Of a DNA stretch of 24,702 nucleotides, positions 1 to 7,953 are shown piece after piece. Both the position numbers and the translations under genes were made by a program. Numbering within the stretch: the first letter of the stretch is position 1; every line of letters starts with the position of its first letter. This stretch comes from Lentisalinibacter sp037382365 (GTDB lineage Bacteria; Pseudomonadota; Gammaproteobacteria; Steroidobacterales; Woeseiaceae): assembly GCA_037382365.1 (NCBI GenBank), contig JARRPZ010000080.1, positions 1-24,702 of the forward strand, read 5' to 3'. Below the pieces are notes generated by a model. It did not search any database. It saw only the letters and a program-made list of their open reading frames with translations, and had not been told where the DNA came from.

Positions 1-549
1 GTGATGCCGCGCTTCCTGATCCTCTATGCCACCCGCGAAGGCCAGACCGCGAAGGTCGCGGCGCGCATCGCGGATCATCTGCGCCAGGCAGGCGCCGAAG
101 CGACCCTCATCGATGCGGCCAACGCGCTGGTGACGGAATCGCTCGATCCGGGTGATTTCGACCGGCTGGTTTTTGGTGCCTCCATGCATGCCGGAGGTCT
201 CGAGAAGGAACTGGTGCAGTTCGTGAATACGCACGCGGAGGCGATCCGCGGCCGGCCGCACTTCCTGTTCGTCGTCCTGCTGAGCGCTGCGGCCACGGAT
301 CCTGCGGTCCGTGAGGAGTGGCTGGGTGATGCCGGGCGCAAGATCCGGGACCAGCTGCAAGTGTCTTTCGACGACACGGAGATGATTGCCGGAGCCCTCA
401 GCTATTCGAAGTATTCGTTTCCCGTGAAGTGGCTCATGCGGCGGCTGGCTCGTAAAGCAGGCGCGGAGACCCGCACCGACCGGGACTACGAATACACGGA
501 CTGGGAACAGGTCCGGCGATACGCGGAACATTTGCTGGAGGCCGGATGA
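1..549 (+). CDS. hemG: Menaquinone-dependent protoporphyrinogen IX oxidase (HemG-type flavodoxin)
   Basis: The protein would oxidise protoporphyrinogen IX to protoporphyrin IX in haem synthesis, passing electrons through FMN to the respiratory quinone pool at the inner membrane. The N-terminus has the flavodoxin FMN phosphate loop (YATREGQTAKVA, about residues 9-20), followed by the GASMHAGG segment. The C-terminal third carries the HemG pattern AGALSYSKY, then ETRTDRDYEYTDWEQV. At 182 residues it is about the length of E. coli HemG (181). The start is either GTG at 1 or ATG at 4; the window begins here, so an upstream start cannot be excluded. The stop overlaps the next start codon (ATGA), which suggests translational coupling. 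A generic flavodoxin is the alternative, but the C-terminal motif argues for HemG. Confidence 0.88.
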   Translation: MMPRFLILYATREGQTAKVAARIADHLRQAGAEATLIDAANALVTESLDPGDFDRLVFGASMHAGGLEKELVQFVNTHAEAIRGRPHFLFVVLLSAAATDPAVREEWLGDAGRKIRDQLQVSFDDTEMIAGALSYSKYSFPVKWLMRRLARKAGAETRTDRDYEYTDWEQVRRYAEHLLEAG

Positions 550-935
550 GTTCATCGGAGACGCAGGACGGGTGGCTGTCCGGCAGTTGTCACTGCGCAC
601 GGGTGCGGTTTCGCGTGCGTATCCGAGAGAGCCGCGCCCTGGCCTGCAACTGCTCGATCTGCGCCAGGAAAGGCATGATCAACGTCATCGTGCCACCTGA
701 GGACTTCGAACTGCTGCAGGGCGAGGAGTCGCTCGCCACTTATCGCTTCAACACCGGCGTCGCGGAGCACCGCTTCTGCAAGGTCTGCGGCATCCATCCC
801 TTCAGCCGTCCGCGCTCGCATCCCGGCAGCTATGACGTGAATGCCCGCTGTCTGGACGCCGGATGCGACTTCCTCGAAGTGACGCCGTTCGACGGGCAGA
901 ACTGGGAGGAGAGCGTCGATGCGATCCGGGATTGA
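546..935 (+). CDS. GFA/CENP-V family zinc-binding protein
   Basis: This 129-residue protein belongs to the family named after glutathione-dependent formaldehyde-activating enzyme (GFA/CENP-V fold). Visible zinc ligands are the CxC in GSCHCARVRF (about residue 16), the CxxC in CNCSICARKG (about residues 35-38) and the CxxC in FCKVCGIHPF (about residues 78-81), in the usual order and spacing. Members are small cytoplasmic zinc proteins. Most have no proven reaction, and the formaldehyde-glutathione role applies only to a few. The ATG overlaps the hemG stop by four bases, so the two are probably cotranslated, but no functional link to haem synthesis is evident. Family assignment is firm; substrate is unknown. 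Confidence 0.85.
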   Translation: MSSSETQDGWLSGSCHCARVRFRVRIRESRALACNCSICARKGMINVIVPPEDFELLQGEESLATYRFNTGVAEHRFCKVCGIHPFSRPRSHPGSYDVNARCLDAGCDFLEVTPFDGQNWEESVDAIRD

Positions 936-945
936 GCGGGAGCGG

Positions 946-963
946 GCCGGGCTTTTTCCCGGC
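946..963. terminator. Short hairpin between convergent genes, possible terminator
   Basis: GCCGGG (946-951) pairs with CCCGGC (958-963) around a CTTTTT loop, between the convergent ends of the GFA gene and the GST gene. The stem has only six base pairs and the T run is in the loop rather than after it, so this is a weak candidate. Confidence 0.25.
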
Positions 964-1667
964 TAGCCGCTGAACCGTCCCGCGTTACGCACCTCGGCCG
1001 GCACCTCCGGGGAGAACTCGCCGACGTCGGCGAAGGCGCGGGCGAACGCCGGCCGTTCCGACAGCCGGCCCAGATAGTCGCGGAACACGTCGTCCCGGCA
1101 GAGCCCGTAGCCACGCGCCCAGGTGACGTTGTGTCCGATCACGCAGTCGGCGGCGGTGAAGTCCCCCCCGCACACGAAGGCGTGGCGGGTGAGCCTCGCG
1201 GCGAGCTGCGGCTCGACCTCCGTCGTGAACTTCCGGCGATAGCGCTCCCCGGTGCGCGGATCCTGCTGATCGTCCGGGAGTACGTGCTCGTGGATGCGGA
1301 TCTGCCAGAGCATCATGTCCATCCACGAGCTGCCGAAGTGCAGCATCTGCAGATAGTCGGCGCGCGCCGGCGAGAGCGCGTCGGGCGGCGGCGCCAGTGC
1401 CCGCTGCGGGAAGGCATCGGCGAGCCACGCCACCATGGCACCGCTTTCGATCATGTTCATCACGTTGCCGTCGTCGAACGTGATCTGCAACGTCGGGACG
1501 TTATGGTTGGGATTGCGCGCCAGATAATCCTCCCGGTACTGGTCCCCGCGGTAGAGCTGCACGACTTCCACGTCGAAATCGTCGTCCAGCACCTCGTGCA
1601 GCATCCACTTCACGCGGGCGCTGCGGGTCGCGGGGAAATGGAACAGTCGGAAGCGGACCGGATTCAT
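963..1667 (-). CDS. Glutathione S-transferase family protein
   Basis: This 234-residue cytoplasmic protein has the two-domain GST layout. The N-terminal thioredoxin-like domain (about residues 1-85) has FHFPATRSARVKW, which places a Ser/Arg at the usual glutathione-activating position, the cis-proline segment NVPTLQ and the γ-glutamyl-binding ESGAM. The rest is the helical domain, with GGDFTAADCVIGHN matching the N-capping box typical of GST C-domains. The chosen ATG has GAGGAA upstream; the same frame stays open to 1787, but that extension has no family character. It is convergent with the GFA gene and divergent from the ABC exporter gene. Substrate is unknown. Confidence 0.86.
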   Translation of the reverse strand: MNPVRFRLFHFPATRSARVKWMLHEVLDDDFDVEVVQLYRGDQYREDYLARNPNHNVPTLQITFDDGNVMNMIESGAMVAWLADAFPQRALAPPPDALSPARADYLQMLHFGSSWMDMMLWQIRIHEHVLPDDQQDPRTGERYRRKFTTEVEPQLAARLTRHAFVCGGDFTAADCVIGHNVTWARGYGLCRDDVFRDYLGRLSERPAFARAFADVGEFSPEVPAEVRNAGRFSG

Positions 1668-1759
1668 GGCGGATTCCTCGGTGGCGGTCGGCGGGACCCG
1701 CACGGATCCTGCGCCCCCTGAGTGACCATCATAGCGCGGGCGCACCGGTGCGGTACGCA

Positions 1760-1790
1760 TTGACATTGGTCGCCGATACGGCCGCAATAG
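1760..1790 (+). promoter_or_regulatory. Candidate promoter of the ABC exporter gene
   Basis: A perfect TTGACA at 1760-1765 lies upstream of a weak -10-like CAATAG at 1785-1790, with a long 19-nt spacer. Transcription from it would begin about at the ATG (1797), implying a nearly leaderless mRNA. That would fit the absence of a good Shine-Dalgarno there. The -10 is poor, so this is tentative. Confidence 0.3.
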
Positions 1791-1796
1791 GCCGCC

Positions 1797-3569
1797 ATGG
1801 ATTCCGAGGAACGCCCCAAGGGCCGGTCGCTCAGGCCGTTGGCGACGCTATGGCCCTTCATTCGCCCCTACACGCCGACGCTGCTGGCCGCCCTCGGGGC
1901 ACTGGTCGTGGCCGCGGTGGCGATGCTCTCTCTGCCGGTGGCGCTGCGCTATCTCATCGACCGCGGTTTCGCCGATGGCGATGTCGGTACGATCAACCGC
2001 TATTTCGCCTGGTTCATGGTGGCGGCGGGCGTTTTCGGGGGTTTCGCCGCGCTGCGCTTCTATCTCGTGACCTGGCTGGGCGAGCGGGTGGTCGCCGACA
2101 TCCGGACGCGCGTCTACGATCGCGTGATCCGGATGGATCCGCTGTTCTTCGAGGTGACGCGGACCGGCGAGGTGCTGTCACGCCTGACGACGGACACGAC
2201 GCTGGTGCAGAGCATCTCCGGCGTGAGCCTGTCCATCGCGCTGCGTACCAGCCTCACGCTCGTCGGCGCGCTGATCATGCTGATGCTCACCAGTTTCAGG
2301 CTGGCGGGCTACATCCTGCTGCTGATCCCGCTGGTCATCGTGCCGCTGATCGCGGTCGGGCGGCGCATCCGCAGGCTTTCCCGCACCGCCCAGGACCGGA
2401 TCGCGGACACCAGCGGCCTCGCCGGGGAGACACTGAATGCCATCCAGACGGTACAGGCCTTCTCGCTGGAAGAGCTCGCCAGCCGGCGTTTCGACGAGGC
2501 GGTGACGGCGAGTTTCGACGCGGCCGTCCGGCGCACCCGGGCGCGGGCCGGCATAACGGCCATGGGCGTCATCATGGTCTTCGGCGCCATCACCTTCGTG
2601 CTCTGGCTCGGTTCGCGGGCGGTCGTCGCCGGGCAGATGACCGGGGGTGAACTCGGGCAATTCCTGCTCTACGCGGGATTCGTCGGCTCCTCCGCGGCGG
2701 CGTTGAGCGAAGTCTGGGGCGAGGTGCAGCGAGGGGCCGGCGCGATGGAGAGATTGGCCGAGCTCCTGGAGGCGACTCCCGCCATCGCGCCCCCGGCGGA
2801 CCCGTTGCACCTGCCGGACCGGGTCAGCGGCCGGATCGCGTTCGAGCACGTCACATTCCACTATCCGTCGCGTCCGGAGACGCCGGCGCTTTCGGACTTC
2901 TCTCTCGAGATCGAGCCGGGGGAGACCGTCGCCATCGTCGGCCCGTCCGGTGCGGGCAAGAGCACCAGTTTCCAGCTCCTGCTCCGGTTCTACGACCCCC
3001 AGTCCGGCCGCATACGATTCGACGGCGTGGACATCGCCCGGGTGAACCCGCGGGAACTCAGAGCGCAGATAGGCATGGTGCCGCAGGAGACCGTCCTGTT
3101 CGGTGCCAGCGCGATGGAGAACATCCGCTACGGGAGGCCGGAGGCCGACGACGCTGCGGTCATCGCCGCTGCGCGGTCCGCTGCCGCCGACGAGTTCATC
3201 CGGGAGCTGCCCGAGGGTTACGACACCTTCCTGGGCGAGCGGGGGCTGCGGCTCTCCGGCGGGCAGCGCCAGCGAGTCGCGATCGCGCGGGCGATGCTGA
3301 AAGATCCGCCGATACTGCTCCTGGACGAGGCCACCAGTTCTCTGGATGCCGCCAGTGAGCGGCTGGTGCAGCAGGCGCTGGAGGAACTGATGCGCAATCG
3401 CACGACTCTCGTGATCGCGCACCGCTTGGCGACGGTGAAACGGGTCGACCGGATCGTGGTGATGGACCGCGGGCACATCGTCGCCATCGGCAGTCACGAA
3501 GAGCTGGTGGCCGCCAATCCGCTCTATGCGCGGCTGGCGGAACTGCAGTTCGGCGCCGAAGACGTCTAG
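1797..3569 (+). CDS. ABC exporter, fused permease and ATPase (MsbA/lipid-exporter type)
   Basis: This half-transporter of 590 residues should act as a homodimer in the inner membrane. A six-helix exporter domain (about residues 20-320) precedes the nucleotide-binding domain (about residues 340-580). The ATPase motifs are all intact: Walker A GPSGAGKST (382-390, Lys388), signature LSGGQRQR (from 486), Walker B ILLLDEATSSLD (Asp510, Glu511) and the switch His542. The overall pattern, including QTVQAFSLEE after the third helix pair and the FHYPSRPETPAL A-loop region, is that of MsbA-like exporters of lipids or hydrophobic compounds. Substrate cannot be read from sequence. The ATG at 1797 lacks a clear ribosome site. 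The gene ends six bases from a convergent hydrolase gene. Confidence 0.9.
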   Translation: MDSEERPKGRSLRPLATLWPFIRPYTPTLLAALGALVVAAVAMLSLPVALRYLIDRGFADGDVGTINRYFAWFMVAAGVFGGFAALRFYLVTWLGERVVADIRTRVYDRVIRMDPLFFEVTRTGEVLSRLTTDTTLVQSISGVSLSIALRTSLTLVGALIMLMLTSFRLAGYILLLIPLVIVPLIAVGRRIRRLSRTAQDRIADTSGLAGETLNAIQTVQAFSLEELASRRFDEAVTASFDAAVRRTRARAGITAMGVIMVFGAITFVLWLGSRAVVAGQMTGGELGQFLLYAGFVGSSAAALSEVWGEVQRGAGAMERLAELLEATPAIAPPADPLHLPDRVSGRIAFEHVTFHYPSRPETPALSDFSLEIEPGETVAIVGPSGAGKSTSFQLLLRFYDPQSGRIRFDGVDIARVNPRELRAQIGMVPQETVLFGASAMENIRYGRPEADDAAVIAAARSAAADEFIRELPEGYDTFLGERGLRLSGGQRQRVAIARAMLKDPPILLLDEATSSLDAASERLVQQALEELMRNRTTLVIAHRLATVKRVDRIVVMDRGHIVAIGSHEELVAANPLYARLAELQFGAEDV

Positions 3570-3575
3570 CCGGCG

Positions 3576-4472
3576 TCAATCGTCGCCGTCGGCCGTTGCC
3601 AGGAAATCCTGGTAGGCGCTGAAGAACTCGTCGGGCCGCTCGAAGTGGGGCAGGGCGCCGGTGTCGAACGGATCGACGGTCCAGTTCTCACGGTCGGCCG
3701 TCCATTCGGCGCCCCGGAAGTCGCTGAAATCGCCTTTCGTGCCGTGCGCGAGCCAGACCGGCATGCGGAGCCGTTCGTAGACGTCGCGGATGTCCTTGCT
3801 GAAGAGCCTGCCACTCAGGAACGCGTAGGGGGCGTTTTCGGCCCCGGGCTGATGGGTCGTCAGGTCGTCGTAAGCGGCCAGACCCTCGTCGTAGTCGTCC
3901 GACCCCCACGTCCGCTTCAGAAAATAGCGGATGCTGCGCGGGCTCACGAGCAGGTTGTAGAGCCCGCGACGCCACAGGGGCACGGTCAGCACCGAGTGCA
4001 GCAGCGGGACCTCGCGGTTCGCCCCTTCCTCTTCACGGAGGCGTTCGGAGCCGGCCGTGAAGCCGGTCGGGGTGACCAGCGCCACGGTCCGGAAGTGCGA
4101 CGGGGCCTCGCTTGCCGCCCTGGCCAGGAACTCGGAGGCGAGCGAGAGGGCGAGCGCATCGGCCGGAGAGTCGCCGCAGTCGGCGGCGATGTGTTCCAGC
4201 ATGTCGTGTATGGCGTCCGTATACAGACGACTGTCGTAGTGGCGATCGGAGCGCTCCGAGAATCCGAAACCCGGGAGGTCGGGTGCATAGACGCGACGGG
4301 TCGTCCGGAAATGCTCGAACACCGGGCGCACTTCGTACACCGACCCGGCCGCGTTGATGCTATGCACCAGGAGTATCGGCGGACCGTCACCCGCAACGTA
4401 GTAGCTCAGACCACCGGAACGGCCGGTGAATTCGTGCCTGTCCGCCTCGACGGCTTTCGGTAACTCGGGCAC
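3576..4472 (-). CDS. α/β-hydrolase fold protein with atypical nucleophile elbow
   Basis: This 298-residue protein has the α/β-hydrolase layout: oxyanion segment LLVHSINAAGS (about residues 34-44), the DLPGFGFSER strand-loop (65-74), a nucleophile elbow, and a likely catalytic His276 in GALPHFERP with a candidate acid at Asp248. The elbow is A-L-S-L-A (108-112) instead of Gly-x-Ser-x-Gly. Ser110 is present but both glycines are alanine, which some family members tolerate. The start is GTG with an excellent GAGGAGGA site. It lies 67 bases downstream of the winged-helix regulator gene on the same strand, so the two may be cotranscribed. Substrate is unknown; esterase, lipase or haloperoxidase-like activity are all possible. 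Confidence 0.82.
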   Translation of the reverse strand: MPELPKAVEADRHEFTGRSGGLSYYVAGDGPPILLVHSINAAGSVYEVRPVFEHFRTTRRVYAPDLPGFGFSERSDRHYDSRLYTDAIHDMLEHIAADCGDSPADALALSLASEFLARAASEAPSHFRTVALVTPTGFTAGSERLREEEGANREVPLLHSVLTVPLWRRGLYNLLVSPRSIRYFLKRTWGSDDYDEGLAAYDDLTTHQPGAENAPYAFLSGRLFSKDIRDVYERLRMPVWLAHGTKGDFSDFRGAEWTADRENWTVDPFDTGALPHFERPDEFFSAYQDFLATADGDD

Positions 4473-4539
4473 CGCGTCCTCCTCGCCGAAACAGCCACGA
4501 GGTTACATGACCGGGCTGCCCGCAGCGACGCCGGTTGCC

Positions 4540-4890
4540 TCAGCGCTGCCCCTGTGCCAGCAGTTCCGGGTTGCGTCGCTGCCGGTCCAGCTCGCGCACC
4601 TTCTCCGAACTGAGGATGAAGGCGAGCATTTCCCCGACGGTGCAATGGGATTCGAGCGGATGACGCAGATGCTGGCCGGTGTCGATCACGTAGCGGTTAC
4701 GGCGGCCGTCTTTCACCCGACTCAGGATCCCGGCCCGGTCGAGCTCGGCCACCAGTCGGGAGGCCGAACGCTCGGTGATGCCCACGCGCTCGGCGACGTC
4801 GCGCAGCCTGGCATGCGGATCTTCCGCGAGGCACACCAGTATGTGCGCGTAATTACTGAAGAAACTCCAGTGACTGTCGGAATAGGCCAT
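4540..4890 (-). CDS. Small winged-helix transcriptional regulator (MarR/ArsR-like)
   Basis: This 116-residue DNA-binding protein has a single winged-helix domain. Residues about 29-70 read as a helix-turn-helix (LRDVAERVGITERSASRLVAEL) followed by a wing (GILSRVKDGRRNRYVID). The short C-terminal tail has no recognised ligand domain. It is shorter than classical MarR proteins and may belong to a distinct uncharacterised group. It precedes the α/β-hydrolase gene on the same strand and diverges from the YccA-like gene, so either could be its target, but nothing in the sequence shows this directly. The ATG has only a weak ribosome site. A candidate promoter lies at 4921-4949. Confidence 0.8.
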   Translation of the reverse strand: MAYSDSHWSFFSNYAHILVCLAEDPHARLRDVAERVGITERSASRLVAELDRAGILSRVKDGRRNRYVIDTGQHLRHPLESHCTVGEMLAFILSSEKVRELDRQRRNPELLAQGQR

Positions 4891-4920
4891 CGGCTGCAGT
4901 CTGCTGGGCTTGATTTTCGT

Positions 4921-4949
4921 ATGGTAGGCCCGAAATCAGGAGAAAGCAA
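4921..4949 (-). promoter_or_regulatory. Candidate σ70 promoter of the winged-helix regulator
   Basis: Read on the minus strand, TTGCTT (4949-4944) and TACCAT (4926-4921) are separated by exactly 17 bases. The start codon follows about 30 bases downstream, which would give a short leader. Confidence 0.4.
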
Positions 4950-5035
4950 TTTCTGGTATTTTCAGTCTGGTTTAAGCAGGGTGCGGTGTGATACCGTCGC
5001 CCCGAGTCGATTCTGCAATCTGAAAGGAAGCAACG

Positions 5036-5701
5036 ATGAATACACCTGTCAGCACCATATCGAGGACCCGGGAGAGTGCCCTCGCCACCAATCGCGTGCT
5101 GCGTAACACCTACGCCCTGCTGGCGATGACGCTGGCTTTCAGCGCGCTGACGGCGGGTACGTCGATGGCGCTCGGATTGCCGCATCCCGGCCTGGTCATC
5201 ACCCTGGTGGGGTATTTCGGCCTGCTGTTCGCCATCACCAAATTCCGCGACCGGGATTTCTCCGTCCTGCTCGTGTTCGCACTGACCGGGTTCATGGGTT
5301 ACACACTGGGCCCGATCCTGAACGCTTATCTCAGCATCCCCAACGGCGGCGAGGTCATCACGCTGGCGCTGGGCACCACCGCCGCGGCCTTCCTCGGGCT
5401 CTCCTTATACGCCCTGAAATCCCAGCGTGATTTCAGTTTCATGGGCGGGTTCCTGATGGTCGGCATACTGGCGGGATTCTGCGCCGGCCTCGGCGCCATC
5501 TTCTTCGACATGCCTGCGCTGTCGCTGGCGGTCTCGGGGCTGTTCGTCCTCCTGATGGGCGGGCTAATCCTGTTCGAGACCAGCAACATCATCCGGGGTG
5601 GCGAAACCAACTACGTGATGGCCACGGTGACCCTGTACGTCGCCATCTACAATCTGTTCACGAGCCTGCTCCATATCTTCGGCGTCATGGGCGACGAATA
5701 G
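5036..5701 (+). CDS. yccA: Bax inhibitor-1/YccA family inner-membrane protein
   Basis: This 221-residue protein has about seven hydrophobic helices and belongs to the Bax inhibitor-1 (TMBIM) family. E. coli YccA modulates the membrane protease FtsH; other members are pH-sensitive calcium channels. After a polar N-terminus (about residues 1-22), helices follow at roughly 25-48, 53-70, 77-97, 107-125, 135-157, 162-182 and 195-214. The RVLRNTYALLAMTLAFSALTA start and the ETSNIIRGGETNYVMATVTLY segment before the last helix are diagnostic. The ATG is preceded by GAAAGGAAG. The gene appears monocistronic, with a strong terminator after it. The exact bacterial function is not settled, so the symbol is by family resemblance. 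Confidence 0.88.
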   Translation: MNTPVSTISRTRESALATNRVLRNTYALLAMTLAFSALTAGTSMALGLPHPGLVITLVGYFGLLFAITKFRDRDFSVLLVFALTGFMGYTLGPILNAYLSIPNGGEVITLALGTTAAAFLGLSLYALKSQRDFSFMGGFLMVGILAGFCAGLGAIFFDMPALSLAVSGLFVLLMGGLILFETSNIIRGGETNYVMATVTLYVAIYNLFTSLLHIFGVMGDE

Positions 5702-5719
5702 CCCGGCCCGTTCTGCAGC

Positions 5720-5744
5720 GGGGACGGCCGGCCGTCCCCGTTTT
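5720..5744 (+). terminator. Intrinsic terminator after the YccA-like gene
   Basis: A perfect 10-bp inverted repeat, GGGGACGGCC (5720-5729) and GGCCGTCCCC (5730-5739), is followed by GTTTT. It begins 19 bases after the stop codon. The T run is short, but stem strength and position fit a rho-independent terminator. Confidence 0.7.
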
Positions 5745-5794
5745 CCATCCTTCCGACTCACCGGACACGCCCTCCGGGTCGGTAGATCCCGGTA

Positions 5795-5822
5795 TTGAAG
5801 CGCGCGGCAGCGCGCGTAGATT
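5795..5822 (+). promoter_or_regulatory. Candidate promoter with inverted repeat in the spacer
   Basis: TTGAAG (5795-5800) and TAGATT (5817-5822) are 16 bases apart. An inverted repeat GCGCGC-GGCA-GCGCGC (5800-5815) fills the spacer. The PCMT-esterase fusion gene starts 52 bases further on, with a strong GGAGGGGAGGAAAG site. The repeat could be an operator or a chance GC-rich palindrome. Confidence 0.3.
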
Positions 5823-5874
5823 CTGTGTAAACGGGTCGACTCCCGGACCGCGGTGCGGGAGGGGAGGAAAGACG

Positions 5875-7887
5875 ATGGCTACGGCAGATGCCTTTCGCGC
5901 CGATGATCTGCGCGAAGAACGCGAGCGTATGGTGAGCCGGCAGATCGAGTCGCGCGGTGTACGCTCCGGGATCGTGCTGCAGGCGATGCGTCGTGTACCC
6001 AGGGAAGCATTCCTGCCGGCGCATCTGCGGGAATTCGCCTACGACGACAATCCACTGCCCATCGGCGAAGGGCAGACGATTTCCCAGCCCTACATCGTCG
6101 CGATGATGATCGAGGCACTGGCTCTCCGCGGTGGCGAGAAGGTACTCGAGATCGGAGCCGGCTCCGGCTATGCGGCGGCGGTGCTCGCGGAGATCGCCGA
6201 TGAGGTCTACACGATCGAGAGACTAGGCCCTCTGGCCGACAGGGCACGGAAAGCGCTGCGCTCGCTCGGTCACGATAATGTTCGCGTCCGCCACGGCGAC
6301 GGTACCCTCGGATGGCCGGATGCCGCCCCCTTCGACGCCATCGTCGTGGCAGCGGCGGGACCCGAGGTACCGGAGACTCTGAAATCCCAGTTGAAGGTAG
6401 GCGGGCGCATGGTCATCCCGGTCGGTTCGCGGCCCTATGCGCAGGAACTCCTGCGCATCGTACGCGTATCCGAGACGGACTTCGCCAGCGAGGATCTTGC
6501 GGACGTGCGCTTCGTGCCGCTGGTCGGACACGAGGGCTGGGACGCCGGCGACCTGCCGGCCGGCGCACCGTCTGCGGCCGGGCGCAGGCCGGCGACGCTG
6601 GCCTCGACGATCGCGCGGCGATGCGAGTCGTTCGACACTATCGACCGGGCCGATCTGGATGGCCTGCTCGGGCGCATCGGCGGCGCCCGCATCGTCCTGC
6701 TCGGCGAGTCGAGCCACGGCACGGCCGAGTTCTACCGGATGCGCACGCGTATCACCCGGGAGCTGATCGAACGGCGGGGTTTCACGTTCATGGCGATCGA
6801 GGGCGACTGGCCGGATGCCGCCCGGATCGATCATTACATCCGTCATCTGGAGTATCCGCCGTCGGAGTGGACCGCATTCGCCCGGTTCCCGACCTGGATG
6901 TGGCGCAACGCCCAGGTACACGAGCTGGTGGAGTGGCTGCGCGCACATAATGCAGGACTGCCCGAGGCGCAGCGTTTCGCCTTCTACGGCCTCGATCTCT
7001 ACAGTCTCTACAACTCGATCCGCTCGGTGCTCCGCTACCTGGACGACGTGGATCCGGAGGCTGCCGAGCTGGCGCGCCGCCGCTACGGTTGCCTTACTCC
7101 CTGGCAGGCCGACCCGGCGACCTACGGCCATGCGGCGATCACCGGCTCCTATCGCAGCTGCGAGGAGGACGTGGTGCGCATGCTGGTAGACCTGCTGGAG
7201 AGGCGCGAGGACTATGTCGCCGCCGACGGGGAGCGCTTCCTCGATGCCCTGCAGAATGCGCGGCTCGTGGCGAATGCCGAGCGCTACTACCGCACCATGT
7301 ATTACGGATCCCGTTCTTCGTGGAACCTGCGGGACACGCACATGTTCGACACGCTGTCGCTGCTGCTGGACCATCACGGGCCCGAAGCCAGGGCGGTGGT
7401 CTGGGCACACAACTCTCATATCGGCGATGCCGCGGCGACGGAGATGTCGGCGCGCGGCGAGACGAACATCGGGCGCCTGTGCCGGGAGGAGTTCGGCGCC
7501 GATGTGTATAGCGTCGGATTCGGCACCCACACCGGCTCCGTGGCGGCCGCCTCGGACTGGGACGGACCGATGGAGGTCAAGATCGTCCGACCCTCGTTGC
7601 CCGACAGCTATGAGCGCCTGATGCACGAAGCGCAGGTGCCGCGCTTCCTGCTCGATCTGTCGGACGACGGTGAGACGGAATTCCGCCAGGCGATGGAGAA
7701 ACCCCGGCTCGAGCGGGCGATAGGCGTCATCTACCGTCCCGAGACCGAGCGGATGAGTCACTACTTCGAGGCGGTATTGCCCAGGCAATTCGACGAATAC
7801 ATCTGGTTCGACGCCTCCACGGCCGTGGCGCCCCTCTCTACGGACGAAATGGAGGGCATGCCCGACACCTACCCCTTCGGATTGTAG
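5875..7887 (+). CDS. Fusion: protein-L-isoaspartate O-methyltransferase plus erythromycin-esterase-like domain
   Basis: This 670-residue protein joins two enzymes. Residues about 10-215 are a PCMT domain, which methylates isoaspartyl residues in damaged proteins using S-adenosylmethionine. It shows PIGEGQTISQPYIVAMM, SAM motif I VLEIGAGSGYAAAV and the GGRMVIPVG strand. After a short linker (about 216-235), residues about 240-665 match the erythromycin-esterase family: LLGESSHGTAEFY (Glu278, His281, Glu285), Glu309 in MAIEGDW, and WAHNSHIG with His512 and His515. The active-site pattern looks complete. Macrolide hydrolysis is known only for some family members, so resistance should not be assumed. 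The ATG has a near-ideal ribosome site. cbpA follows after 66 bases on the same strand, suggesting a protein-quality-control block. Confidence 0.9.
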   Translation: MATADAFRADDLREERERMVSRQIESRGVRSGIVLQAMRRVPREAFLPAHLREFAYDDNPLPIGEGQTISQPYIVAMMIEALALRGGEKVLEIGAGSGYAAAVLAEIADEVYTIERLGPLADRARKALRSLGHDNVRVRHGDGTLGWPDAAPFDAIVVAAAGPEVPETLKSQLKVGGRMVIPVGSRPYAQELLRIVRVSETDFASEDLADVRFVPLVGHEGWDAGDLPAGAPSAAGRRPATLASTIARRCESFDTIDRADLDGLLGRIGGARIVLLGESSHGTAEFYRMRTRITRELIERRGFTFMAIEGDWPDAARIDHYIRHLEYPPSEWTAFARFPTWMWRNAQVHELVEWLRAHNAGLPEAQRFAFYGLDLYSLYNSIRSVLRYLDDVDPEAAELARRRYGCLTPWQADPATYGHAAITGSYRSCEEDVVRMLVDLLERREDYVAADGERFLDALQNARLVANAERYYRTMYYGSRSSWNLRDTHMFDTLSLLLDHHGPEARAVVWAHNSHIGDAAATEMSARGETNIGRLCREEFGADVYSVGFGTHTGSVAAASDWDGPMEVKIVRPSLPDSYERLMHEAQVPRFLLDLSDDGETEFRQAMEKPRLERAIGVIYRPETERMSHYFEAVLPRQFDEYIWFDASTAVAPLSTDEMEGMPDTYPFGL

Positions 7888-7953
7888 TGCGACGGCTTGA
7901 AAATCCGGTCTGGAGCTACGATCTCTGGGAGTGTCTGAGAGCGAGCGCAGGGT

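Noticed and set aside
5875..7887. Macrolide resistance gene
   Set aside because: The esterase-like domain belongs to a broad family, is fused to PCMT, and has no mobile element nearby; resistance cannot be claimed.
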